Source: Tsuneonella litorea (GTDB taxonomy: Bacteria > Pseudomonadota > Alphaproteobacteria > Sphingomonadales > Sphingomonadaceae). Taken from it: 64,000 bases of DNA. The notes beneath the pieces are model-generated. The model made no database searches. It saw only the letters and a program-made list of their open reading frames with translations, and was not told where the DNA came from. Numbering within the stretch: the stretch's first letter is position 1; every line of letters begins with the position of its first letter. The DNA is taken from positions 1-64,000 of the forward strand of contig NZ_JAOAMV010000006.1 in the NCBI RefSeq assembly GCF_025154015.1. The letters run 5' to 3'. This document shows positions 1 to 7,293 of this stretch, in pieces. The position numbers were made by a program, and so were the translations under genes.

Positions 1-6
1 CGGCAT

Positions 7-1503
7 TCACCCCATCGTCGGGATGACGAAGGCGTTCGACCCATCGCCGCCGCCGTCGGGCCAGCGCTGGGTCACTGTCTTGACCTTGGTCCAGAACTTC
101 AGCCCCTCGGTGCCGTACTGGTTGGTGTCGCCGAACGCGCTGCGCTTCCACCCTCCGAACGAGTGGTAGGCGACCGGCACCGGGATCGGCACGTTGATCC
201 CGACCATGCCGACGTTGACGCGGCTTGCGAACTCGCGCGCAGCGTGCCCGTTGCGGGTGAAGATCGCCACGCCATTGCCGTACTGGTGTTCGCTCGGCAG
301 GCGGACCGCCTCCTCGAAGTCCTTCGCGCGGACGATCTGGAGGACGGGACCGAAGATCTCTTCCTTGTAGCTTTCCATGTCGGGCGTCACGCGGTCGAGC
401 AGCGTCGGGCCGACGAAGAAGCCCTTCTCGTGGCCCTGCAGGCTGAACCCGCGCCCGTCGATCACGACCTCGGCACCTTCCTTCTCGGCGGTATCGATCC
501 ACGCCTCGACGCGCGCCTTGTGCTCTGGCGTCACCACCGGACCGTAGTGCGCGTCCTTGTCGGTCGAGACGCCGACGCGCAGCGCGTTGATCGCCGGGAT
601 CAGCTTCTCGCGCAGCCGGTCGGCCGTGTCCTCGCCCACCGGCACCACAACGGGGAGCGCCATGCAGCGTTCGCCCGCCGAGCCGAACGCCGCGCCGGCG
701 AGGTCGCCGACGACCTGGTCGAGATCGGCATCGGGCATCACGATGCCGTGGTTCTTGGCCCCGCCCATCGCCTGGACGCGCTTGCCCGCTGCGACGCCGC
801 GTTTGTAGACATAATGCGCGATGTCCGACGAGCCGACGAAGCTGACCGCGGCGATGTCCGGATGGTCGAGGATCGCATCGACCATCTCCTTGTCGCCGTG
901 GACCACCTGCAGCAGCCCTTCGGGCGCGCCCGCCTCGAGGAACAGTTCGGCGAGGCGCACCGGCACGCTGGGATCGCGCTCGCTCGGCTTGAGGATGAAA
1001 GCATTGCCCGCCGCAATGGCCATGCCGAACATCCACATCGGGATCATCGCCGGGAAGTTGAACGGGGTGATCCCCGCACCGATGCCGAGCGGCTGGCGCG
1101 CCGAATAGACGTCGATCCCCGGCCCCGCGCCGAGCGTGTATTCGCCTTTCAGCACCTGCGGGATGCCGCACGCGTATTCGATCACCTCGAGCCCGCGCTG
1201 CACGTCGCCGTGCGCGTCGTCGATGACCTTGCCGTGCTCGCTCGCGAGCAGGCGGGCGAGGTCGTCCTTGTTCGCCTCGACCAGCTGCTTGAAAGCGAAC
1301 ATGATCCGGGCGCGCCGCTGCGGATTGGTCGCCGCCCATTCGGGCTGGACCTTCTTCGCGGCTTCGACCGCCCGGTCGAGCAGCGCCGCATCGCCGAGCG
1401 CAACCTCGGCCTGGATCTCGCCGGTCGAAGGGTTCCAGATCTGGTGCCTGCGGCCCGACGAGCCGCCGGCGCCGCCGACGATGAAGTGATCGACCTGGCG
1501 CAT
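7..1503 (-). CDS. mmsA: CoA-acylating methylmalonate-semialdehyde dehydrogenase
   Basis: A 498-residue aldehyde dehydrogenase superfamily protein of the usual MmsA length. It should convert (methyl)malonate semialdehyde, CoA and NAD+ to propionyl- or acetyl-CoA, CO2 and NADH in valine, thymine or inositol breakdown in the cytoplasm. Seen: the cofactor-binding segment GITPFNFPAMIPMWM (about 144-158) and the catalytic cysteine Cys280 in GSAGERCMALP. The start MRQVDHFIVG follows a GGGAGA ribosome site; the frame stays open upstream, but that part shows no family similarity. It is divergent from a LysR regulator with about 87 bp between the starts, so local control is likely. The family call is strong; substrate is inferred from overall MmsA resemblance. 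Confidence 0.93.
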   Translation of the reverse strand: MRQVDHFIVGGAGGSSGRRHQIWNPSTGEIQAEVALGDAALLDRAVEAAKKVQPEWAATNPQRRARIMFAFKQLVEANKDDLARLLASEHGKVIDDAHGDVQRGLEVIEYACGIPQVLKGEYTLGAGPGIDVYSARQPLGIGAGITPFNFPAMIPMWMFGMAIAAGNAFILKPSERDPSVPVRLAELFLEAGAPEGLLQVVHGDKEMVDAILDHPDIAAVSFVGSSDIAHYVYKRGVAAGKRVQAMGGAKNHGIVMPDADLDQVVGDLAGAAFGSAGERCMALPVVVPVGEDTADRLREKLIPAINALRVGVSTDKDAHYGPVVTPEHKARVEAWIDTAEKEGAEVVIDGRGFSLQGHEKGFFVGPTLLDRVTPDMESYKEEIFGPVLQIVRAKDFEEAVRLPSEHQYGNGVAIFTRNGHAAREFASRVNVGMVGINVPIPVPVAYHSFGGWKRSAFGDTNQYGTEGLKFWTKVKTVTQRWPDGGGDGSNAFVIPTMG

Positions 1504-1540
1504 CGGACATTCTCCCAATTTGTTTCCGCCTCTCTTGGGC

Positions 1541-1598
1541 GCAGATATTTTTGCAGACAACAGGCAATCTTGCAGATAACTCCTGCAATCATGCAGGA
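1541..1598. promoter_or_regulatory. Candidate LysR operator cluster between mmsA and lysR
   Basis: The divergent promoter region holds a perfect inverted repeat, TCCTGCA-ATCA-TGCAGGA (1581-1598). Upstream are three GCAGA elements (1541-1545, 1553-1557, 1572-1576), two of them within TTGCAGA. The palindrome fits the T-N11-A style of LysR sites and overlaps the proposed lysR start, as expected for autorepression with activation of mmsA. The function is inferred from position and symmetry. Confidence 0.5.
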
Positions 1599-2493
1599 TA
1601 TGGACTGGAGCGACCTGCAGGTCTTCCTGGCGATCGCGCAGACCGGCGGGCTCGGCCGGGCGGGCGCCGCGCTGCGGGTCGACGCCACCACCGTCGGCCG
1701 CCGGCTGCGGCGGCTCGAGGCAAGGGTCGGCGCCAACCTGTTCGAGCAGACTCGCGAGGGCCAGGTCCTGACCGACGCCGGCGAAGCCCTGCTGCTGCGG
1801 GTCGAGCGAATGTCGCGTGCAGCAGCCGAAATCGGAGAGGGAACGCAAGGCCGGCCCGCCAAAGTTTCGGGTACCTTGCGCATCAGCGTGGCCGAAGGGT
1901 TCGGCAGCTGGGTTCTCGCGCGGCACCTGCCCGATTTCGCCCGCGCGCACCCGGGCCTGACCGTCGACCTCGTCGCCAACAGCGGTTTTCTCAGCATGTC
2001 GAAGCGCGAAGCCGACATCGCGGTCATGCTGTCGCGGCCCAAGGCCGGGCCGATCATCGCGGGCAAGCTGTCGGACTACGCGCTGGGCCTCTATGCGTCA
2101 CAGACCTACCTGGCAGCTGCCGGCACGCCGCAACGCGGCGCCGACCTGCTCGCCGGCCACAGCCTGATCGGCTACATTCCCGACCTGCTCTACGCGCCCG
2201 AACTACGTTATCTTGACGAGATCCATCCCGGCCCCACGCCGCGACTGCGATCGTCGAGCATCAACGCGCAGCACCAGCTCATCGCCGGGGGCGCGGGGAT
2301 CGGCGTGCTGCCGTGCTTCATCGGAAACGCCGATCCGTCATTGTCCCCCGTCCTTCCCGACAAGAGGATTTTCCGGGCCTTCTGGATGGTAACCCACAAG
2401 GACACCCACCAGCTGGCAAGGGTGCAAGCGGGCAAGGACTGGATCGTCGCGATGATCGATCGTTGCCGCGGCCTGCTCCTGCCGCGGTCATGA
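1591..2493 (+). CDS. LysR-family transcriptional regulator
   Basis: A 300-residue LysR-type regulator of normal length. Residues about 4-63 form the winged HTH (WSDLQVFLAIAQTGGLGRAG... TTVGRRLRRLE), followed by a substrate-binding domain. It is divergent from mmsA and probably controls it in response to a metabolite of that pathway (inference). Two starts are possible: ATG at 1591 (MQDMDWSD) or ATG at 1600 (MDWSD). The first lies inside a palindromic operator candidate, which makes the second attractive. It ends 21 bp before the convergent kinase gene. Confidence 0.9.
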   Translation: MQDMDWSDLQVFLAIAQTGGLGRAGAALRVDATTVGRRLRRLEARVGANLFEQTREGQVLTDAGEALLLRVERMSRAAAEIGEGTQGRPAKVSGTLRISVAEGFGSWVLARHLPDFARAHPGLTVDLVANSGFLSMSKREADIAVMLSRPKAGPIIAGKLSDYALGLYASQTYLAAAGTPQRGADLLAGHSLIGYIPDLLYAPELRYLDEIHPGPTPRLRSSSINAQHQLIAGGAGIGVLPCFIGNADPSLSPVLPDKRIFRAFWMVTHKDTHQLARVQAGKDWIVAMIDRCRGLLLPRS

Positions 2494-2514
2494 CGTCCGC
2501 CGCGAGCGCGCGGA

Positions 2515-4926
2515 TCAAGCCTGTTGTTCGAGCCGGAGCGCGTCTTCCAGCTCGCTGTCGGAAAACGGCTTAGCCAGCACCGAGACCGCCTGTGCCTGCA
2601 GTTCCTCGGGCACCGAGCCGCCGGATGCGATCACCAGCGTCATGTCGGGATACCGGGCCCTCATGTCGGCCAGGAACGGTGTCGCGTTCCCGTCCGGCAG
2701 CTTCAGGTCCGATATCACCGCGTCGAACACGTTCTCCTCGAGCAACGCTGCGGCTTCCTTCAGCGTGCTCGCTTCCCGCGTCAGGCAGCCGAGCGCCTCG
2801 ATCGATGCCACCATCGACATCCGGATCAGCGGCTCGTCCTCGATCACAAGGACCCGAAGCGCCTTCGTGTCGCGGCCGTGCCTGGCGTCAGCGTCCGGTG
2901 CCGCCGCAGGCTCCGATGCCGCCTTTCCCGACCTGTTGCTGAGCACCTGCTTGATCTTCCTGCTCAGCTTCTCGACCGAATAGGGCTTGCTGATCAGCTC
3001 GATGTCGTCGTCGAGCTTGCCCGCGTGGACGATGGCGTTCTGCGTATAGCCTGACGTGAACAGGACCCCGATGTCGGGAATCCGCTCCTTCGCAAGACGC
3101 GCCAGTTCCGGGGAACGCAGCTTGCCGGGCATGACGACGTCGGTGAACAGGAGGTCGATCGGCATCCCGCACTGCAGGATCGCCAGCGCGCTATCGGCGT
3201 CCGATGCCTCGATGACCTTGTAGCCGAGGTTCGTCAGCAGCTCGACCGCGGTGGAACGCACGTCGGTATCGTCTTCGACCACGAGAATGACCTCGTCGTT
3301 CCCCTTCTCGGCGGCCCATCCACCTTGGGGCCGGCTGGCCATTTCCGCCTTTCGCGTACGGGGAAGGTAAATCCGGACCGTGGTCCCCTCCCCTTCCTCG
3401 CTGTAGATCGTGATGTGACCGCCCGACTGCTTGACGAACCCGAAGACCATCGACAGGCCAAGCCCGGTTCCTTCTCCTGGCGCCTTGGTGGTGAAGAACG
3501 GTTCGAACACCTTCGCCAGGTTTTCCTCGGGAATGCCGCAGCCCGTATCGGTCACCGCGAGCATGACGTACTGCCCGGTCGATGCACCGGGATGAGAGGC
3601 GACGTAATCCTCGTCGAGCGATGCATTCCCGGCCTCGAGCGTCAGCTTGCCCTCGCCCTTCATCGCGTCGCGCGCATTGATGGCGAGGTTCAGAAGCACG
3701 TTCTCCAGCTGGCGCGGATCCACCAGGCAGTTCCAAAGCCCGGCCGCGACGATCGTTTCGATCTCCACCGTTTCGCCGAGCGTCCGGCGGAACATGTCGT
3801 CCATGTCGCGCAGGATCCGGCCCGCGTTGATCGGCTTGGGCTTGAGCGGCTGCTGGCGCCCGAAGGCGAGCAGCTGTGCGGCAAGCTTCGCGCCGCGCTC
3901 GACGCCTGAGAGCGCGTTGTTGATCCGCCCGAGGCTGCGCCCGTCGAGCAGCGGGTCCTGCTTGATCAGCTGAAGGTTGCCGGCGATGACCTGGAGCAGG
4001 TTGTTGAAATCGTGCGCGACGCCCCCCGTCAGCTGGCCGATGGCTTCCATCTTCTGTGCCTGGACAAGCTGGGCTTCGAGCGCCTTGCGCTCCTCGATCG
4101 CCTCCTCCACCCGACGGCGCAGAGCCGCGTTGAACGAATCGAGCGCCTCGCGCGCCTTCAGTTCCTCGTCGATGTTGTGCGCCTCGATGACCGTGCCGAC
4201 GGTCACGCCCTCGGCGTTCTTCATCGGCGAGGCGGTGAAGCCCACGTTGTAGAAATGACCGTCCTTGTGGACGAAGACCTCCTCGCCCTGGGTCTGGCTG
4301 TTTTCCGGGAAGGCGCGGTCGATCGCGCATTCCTCGATCGGAAACGGCCGGCCGTCGGGGTAGGTGTGATGGACCACGTCGTGGAGCGGCTTTCCCTGGG
4401 TCTCCGCGAAAGTGTAACCGGTCAGTTCCTCCGCGGCCCTGTTCATGAACGAACAGTGCTGCCGCTCGTCCATCATGAACACCGCCATGGTGGTGTTGTT
4501 CAGGATCGCGTCAAGACGGCCCGAAACCTCTTCCAGCGCCCGGCGGATTTGGCGCTGTTCGGTAATGTCCTGGATCGCCGCGTAGAATACCGGCAGGTCA
4601 CCGGTCGAGATGAGCTGGAGCCGGACGCTCACGTCGTACGTCGATCCGTCCTTTCTCTGGTGGATCGTCTCGAAGTGAAGCTGCTTCACCTCGCCCTTGA
4701 TGAGCGGCGCTACGAACGCCCTGAACTGATCTTCGGCGAATTCGGGCTTGAGGTCCCAAGGGTGAAGTCTGCTCAGCTCCTCCCTTGAATATCCGAGGTT
4801 TTCACGCGCGCCCTGGTTGACCAGCAGGAACCGGAAATCGTTCTGGCCGAAGATGAACACCTCGGCAGCAGCCTTTTCGACGATTTCGCCCAGGCGCTGG
4901 GTCGTCATCTGGTCCGCTGATGGCAT
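2515..4926 (-). CDS. Hybrid sensor histidine kinase, PAS-PAS-HisKA-HATPase-REC-REC
   Basis: An 803-residue soluble hybrid kinase with no membrane segments. In order: a PAS domain (about 10-125), a second PAS/PAC (about 140-255), a short coiled coil, HisKA with His305 in [12 protein letters not shown], an HATPase_c domain with N box [10 protein letters not shown] and G boxes DTGCGIPEE and GTGLGL, a first receiver (Asp596 in FTDVVMPG, Lys in ISKPY) and a second receiver (Asp740 in ISDLKLPDG, Lys in LAKPF). The HDFNN H-box places it in the NtrB/FixL-like group. Both receivers keep their phospho-acceptor residues, so a phosphorelay or phosphate sink is possible. No dedicated response regulator is adjacent and the signal is unknown. 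The start has AGGGGG upstream. Confidence 0.92.
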   Translation of the reverse strand: MPSADQMTTQRLGEIVEKAAAEVFIFGQNDFRFLLVNQGARENLGYSREELSRLHPWDLKPEFAEDQFRAFVAPLIKGEVKQLHFETIHQRKDGSTYDVSVRLQLISTGDLPVFYAAIQDITEQRQIRRALEEVSGRLDAILNNTTMAVFMMDERQHCSFMNRAAEELTGYTFAETQGKPLHDVVHHTYPDGRPFPIEECAIDRAFPENSQTQGEEVFVHKDGHFYNVGFTASPMKNAEGVTVGTVIEAHNIDEELKAREALDSFNAALRRRVEEAIEERKALEAQLVQAQKMEAIGQLTGGVAHDFNNLLQVIAGNLQLIKQDPLLDGRSLGRINNALSGVERGAKLAAQLLAFGRQQPLKPKPINAGRILRDMDDMFRRTLGETVEIETIVAAGLWNCLVDPRQLENVLLNLAINARDAMKGEGKLTLEAGNASLDEDYVASHPGASTGQYVMLAVTDTGCGIPEENLAKVFEPFFTTKAPGEGTGLGLSMVFGFVKQSGGHITIYSEEGEGTTVRIYLPRTRKAEMASRPQGGWAAEKGNDEVILVVEDDTDVRSTAVELLTNLGYKVIEASDADSALAILQCGMPIDLLFTDVVMPGKLRSPELARLAKERIPDIGVLFTSGYTQNAIVHAGKLDDDIELISKPYSVEKLSRKIKQVLSNRSGKAASEPAAAPDADARHGRDTKALRVLVIEDEPLIRMSMVASIEALGCLTREASTLKEAAALLEENVFDAVISDLKLPDGNATPFLADMRARYPDMTLVIASGGSVPEELQAQAVSVLAKPFSDSELEDALRLEQQA

Positions 4927-5105
4927 GGTTTACCGACCCCCTGATGCCCTCAGACATGACCGCGAGGCGCACGTCCGATTGAAACGCGAAGAAAGGCAGA
5001 TGGTTTCCGCGCATCGGCCGCAGCGGCAATCGCCGCAGATGCAGCCGTCACTCGACCGGGCATGGCAGGTCCGAGGCGAACGCGCGCGGGAGACTTCGGG
5101 AAAAC

Positions 5106-5120
5106 TGGTAGCGGAGGAGG
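5106..5120. repeat. attL: Left attachment site (duplicate of tRNA-Met 3' end)
   Basis: TGGTAGCGGAGGAGG, identical to the last 15 nt (including CCA) of the minus-strand tRNA-Met gene at 18634-18648. Identity stops exactly at both edges: C versus A before it, C versus G after it. It marks the left junction of the element, about 180 bp from the kinase start and 190 bp from the integrase. The 4927-5105 stretch between the kinase and this site shows no gene. Confidence 0.85.
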
Positions 5121-5237
5121 CGCTATAACTTTCGTCTCAGGCAATTTCAGAGCGTCTCCAACTACTCTGTAAAATCAGCGATTTATCTTGTAACGTGTTC
5201 GCGGTTGGTCGCCCTGAATCGCCTGAATTCCCGCTGA

Positions 5238-5257
5238 AATGTGGGAACGATTGTGGG
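5238..5257. repeat. Left arm-type integrase site candidate
   Basis: AAATGTGGGAACGATTGTGG, matched at 19 of 20 positions near the other element end (18555-18574). It contains two TGTGG cores 12 bp apart. It lies between attL and the integrase gene, where integrase arm sites normally sit. The rest of 5121-5310 shows no gene. Confidence 0.55.
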
Positions 5258-5295
5258 ACCAAATACCCCCGTTTTTGGTGGTATAACTCCCTGAC

Positions 5296-5308
5296 AGGGA
5301 CTCGAACC
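5296..5308. other. Short tRNA T-loop-like match beside the integrase start
   Basis: AGGGACTCGAACC, identical to the T-arm part of the tRNA-Met gene at 18646-18658. It ends two bases before the integrase ATG. No complete tRNA fold can be made here: the T stem has mismatches and no CCA end follows. It may be part of a larger attP or a decayed tRNA 3' remnant. Confidence 0.35.
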
Positions 5309-5310
5309 TG

Positions 5311-6507
5311 ATGGCGCTGACAGTATTGAAAGTGAAGAACGCGAAGCCCGGTCGCCATGTCGATGGCAGGGGCTTGTGCTTGGTCGTAAAGCCCAGCGGC
5401 GCGCGCACCTGGGTGCTGCGGATGCAGTTGAAAGGCCACCGCCGCGACTATGGGCTGGGGTCGGCGCATGATGTTTCGCTATCCGATGCCAGAACAGCGG
5501 CAGCTGAATTGCGCCGCCGGGTTCGTGACGGCTTCGATCCTGTCGCCGAGCGGCGAAAGGCGCGCAAAGTTATTCCGACCTTCGAAGCGGCGACCCGAAC
5601 CTGCCACGAAGCACTGGGTGACGGGTGGAAGGACGGGCATCATGCCCGATGGTTGTCCGGTTTTGAACGCCACCTCTTTCCACGTATCGGCAAGAAGCCG
5701 GTCGACAAGGTGGACAGCGCCTGCGTGGTCGACGCGTTGTCCCCGATGTGGCTGGAAATACCGGAAACAGCCCGGCGCTTGCTCCAGCGCATCGGCGTAG
5801 TGCTCGATTTCGCGCATGTGAAAGGCTGGGTGCCGGAAGAGGTTTCCTTGCGTTCTGTGCGCAAGGGCTTGCCCCGACAGAACGACAAGCGCGGGCATAT
5901 GGAGGCCATGCCCTATGCCGATGTCCCGTCGCTGATGAAAAAGCTTGCCACCGCCGCACCGACGACCGGACGCGACGCCTTGCGCTTCACGATCTACAAC
6001 GCCGTGCGGTCCAACGAGACGCGCCTTGCGGTATGGACCGAGTTCGATCTCGAAAAAGCGGTATGGACCATACCGGCTGAACGGATGAAGGCGGGCGAAA
6101 CCCATGTGGTGCCGCTTTCGGCACCGGTTGTGGCAATGCTGCGCAAACGCTGGGATGAGCGGACCAGCGACACGGGTTTGGTCTTTTCGAATAATGGCAA
6201 GAAGCCGATCAGCGACATGACCATGACCAAACTGCTGCGCGACGATGGTTTCGCCAGCATCACGGTGCACGGCTTCCGATCTACCTTCACGGACTGGGCC
6301 GCCGAATGCACCGACTTCCCCAAAGAGGTTGCCGACAAGGCATTGGCCCACAAGCTGCCCAACAAGGTTGAAGCCGCTTACCGCCGAACCGATTTCTTCG
6401 AGAAGCGCCGCAGCCTGATGAAGCAATGGGCGGATTATCTGGGCAAAAGCGCCCCGACAGCCAAGAAGGCGGCAGTCGAGCCTAACTCGGCTCCCGCTGC
6501 CGCCTGA
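5311..6507 (+). CDS. int: Tyrosine-type site-specific integrase, P4 family
   Basis: A 398-residue tyrosine recombinase that should catalyse integration and excision of the element at tRNA-Met. The N-terminus (MALTVLKVKNAKPG...) is the DUF4102 arm-binding domain of P4-type island integrases, a SAM-like core-binding domain covers roughly 90-190, and the catalytic domain follows. Catalytic residues are visible: Arg233 (AVRSNETRLAVW), His320 and Arg323 (HGFR), His347 (LAHK) and Tyr357 (AAYRR). The set is intact, so the enzyme may be active. No good ribosome site precedes the ATG, but the N-terminal sequence fits the family start. Its 3' end overlaps the convergent HTH gene by 26 bp. Confidence 0.95.
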   Translation: MALTVLKVKNAKPGRHVDGRGLCLVVKPSGARTWVLRMQLKGHRRDYGLGSAHDVSLSDARTAAAELRRRVRDGFDPVAERRKARKVIPTFEAATRTCHEALGDGWKDGHHARWLSGFERHLFPRIGKKPVDKVDSACVVDALSPMWLEIPETARRLLQRIGVVLDFAHVKGWVPEEVSLRSVRKGLPRQNDKRGHMEAMPYADVPSLMKKLATAAPTTGRDALRFTIYNAVRSNETRLAVWTEFDLEKAVWTIPAERMKAGETHVVPLSAPVVAMLRKRWDERTSDTGLVFSNNGKKPISDMTMTKLLRDDGFASITVHGFRSTFTDWAAECTDFPKEVADKALAHKLPNKVEAAYRRTDFFEKRRSLMKQWADYLGKSAPTAKKAAVEPNSAPAAA

Positions 6508-6676
6508 CCAGTTTGTGCAGACTAGCAGTCGTGATGCGCGTCGATTTGCCAAGCTTGATGGCCTCAATCTCGCCCGACGCAATCAGCTCGTAAAGCTTGG
6601 TGCGACCGACGCCGATCATGCGCGCAGCTTCATTTACCTTCACGCAGATCGGCTCGACCGGCGGCGGCGTGGTCAC
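6482..6676 (-). CDS. Excisionase-family HTH DNA-binding protein
   Basis: A 64-residue protein with a MerR/excisionase-like helix-turn-helix (VNEAARMIGVGRTKLYELIASGEIEAIKLGKSTRI), the HTH_17 pattern. Proteins of this type next to an island integrase usually act as recombination directionality factors or small regulators. It begins with GTG that overlaps the stop of the upstream AlpA-like gene by 4 bp (GTGA), so the two are probably translationally coupled. Its tail is antisense to the integrase tail over 26 bp. Confidence 0.8.
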   Translation of the reverse strand: MTTPPPVEPICVKVNEAARMIGVGRTKLYELIASGEIEAIKLGKSTRITTASLHKLVRRQREPS

Positions 6677-6879
6677 TGCGTCGCGCCCTCATTCCGATAC
6701 GATACCGGATCATCGATCCAGCGGTTCACGGCGGACTCCCGCCAGCCCGCGCCGTGAACGCTGATCTTCACTTGCGACGGGAAAGTCCCCTCGGCAATCT
6801 TGCGATACATGGTGGAGCGGGACAGACCGGTTCGGGCGAGAACGGTCTTGAGACGGATGATCTTGTCAGAGTTGGACAT
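6673..6879 (-). CDS. AlpA-family phage/island transcriptional regulator
   Basis: A 68-residue AlpA-like protein: MSNSDKIIRLKTVLARTGLS, then RSTMYRKIAEGTFPSQVKIS and GWRESAVNRWIDD. AlpA proteins activate integrase expression or act as excisionases in P4-like islands. The frame extends upstream to 7155, but similarity begins at MSNSDK, which has GGAAG 8 bases upstream. It is coupled to the following excisionase-like gene by a 4-bp overlap. Together they probably control excision (inference). Confidence 0.85.
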   Translation of the reverse strand: MSNSDKIIRLKTVLARTGLSRSTMYRKIAEGTFPSQVKISVHGAGWRESAVNRWIDDPVSYRNEGATQ

Positions 6880-7289
6880 GGGACTTGCTTCCATTCGTTG
6901 GCAGTTACTGGTGCCCCCTGATCCAAGAATTTCGCCATGAGGCCTCAAGCGCAACAGAATTCGCGGTCCCTGGCATGGCCATCGCAAAAGCGGATAGAAT
7001 AACTTGCGGAAGGGTAGAGACGGATACGGAAGAGTAGAGAAGCCAACGGACGCAAACACAGGACGACTAGCGGCGATCTTTGTCGCGCCAAATCCGGGCA
7101 CATGCGAAGGCATGTCGGTGCAAGCGAGCCAGCACGACGGATATTTGCTACGCAATGAACGATATTTGCGCCTGAATCATTCGGATTCGGAAACCCTGCT
7201 CCACAACTGCCTCAGCAATTCGTGGAAAGCGCAAGGTCAGGCTGCTAAGCGGGCATCATGCTTTTGCCCGCCCTGCTCCTCCCCGCCGC
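6880..7289. other. 410-bp regulatory interval with two short phased repeats
   Basis: No convincing gene here apart from a possible 11-codon leader at its right end. Two direct repeats stand out: CGGAAGGGTAGAGA / CGGAAGAGTAGAGA at 7007-7020 and 7027-7040 (period 20) and GATATTTGC at 7140-7148 and 7161-7169 (period 21). The spacings are near two helical turns, as for regulator or recombinase half-sites. The interval separates the leftward alpA unit from the rightward RM gene and should hold both promoters. Confidence 0.4.
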
Positions 7290-7293
7290 ATGA
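7258..7293 (+). CDS. Possible 11-residue leader peptide overlapping the RM gene start
   Basis: ATG at 7258 opens [11 protein letters not shown] and stops with a TGA that shares ATGA with the start of the MmeI-like gene at 7290. The RM gene has no clear ribosome site of its own (the bases before it are pyrimidine-rich), so its translation could depend on ribosomes finishing this leader. Upstream there is only a weak purine stretch, AAGCGGG. A chance ORF is possible. Confidence 0.3.
   Translation: MLLPALLLPAA

Noticed and set aside
163-1590. Long plus-strand open frame antisense to mmsA
   Set aside because: It is the GC-rich shadow of mmsA: Arg/His/Asp-rich, without family features; only the part from 1591 onward is the LysR gene.
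3191-4330. 379-codon frame inside the histidine kinase gene
   Set aside because: It is a same-strand alternate frame rich in Arg/Gly/Pro with no domain; the kinase frame has full domain support.
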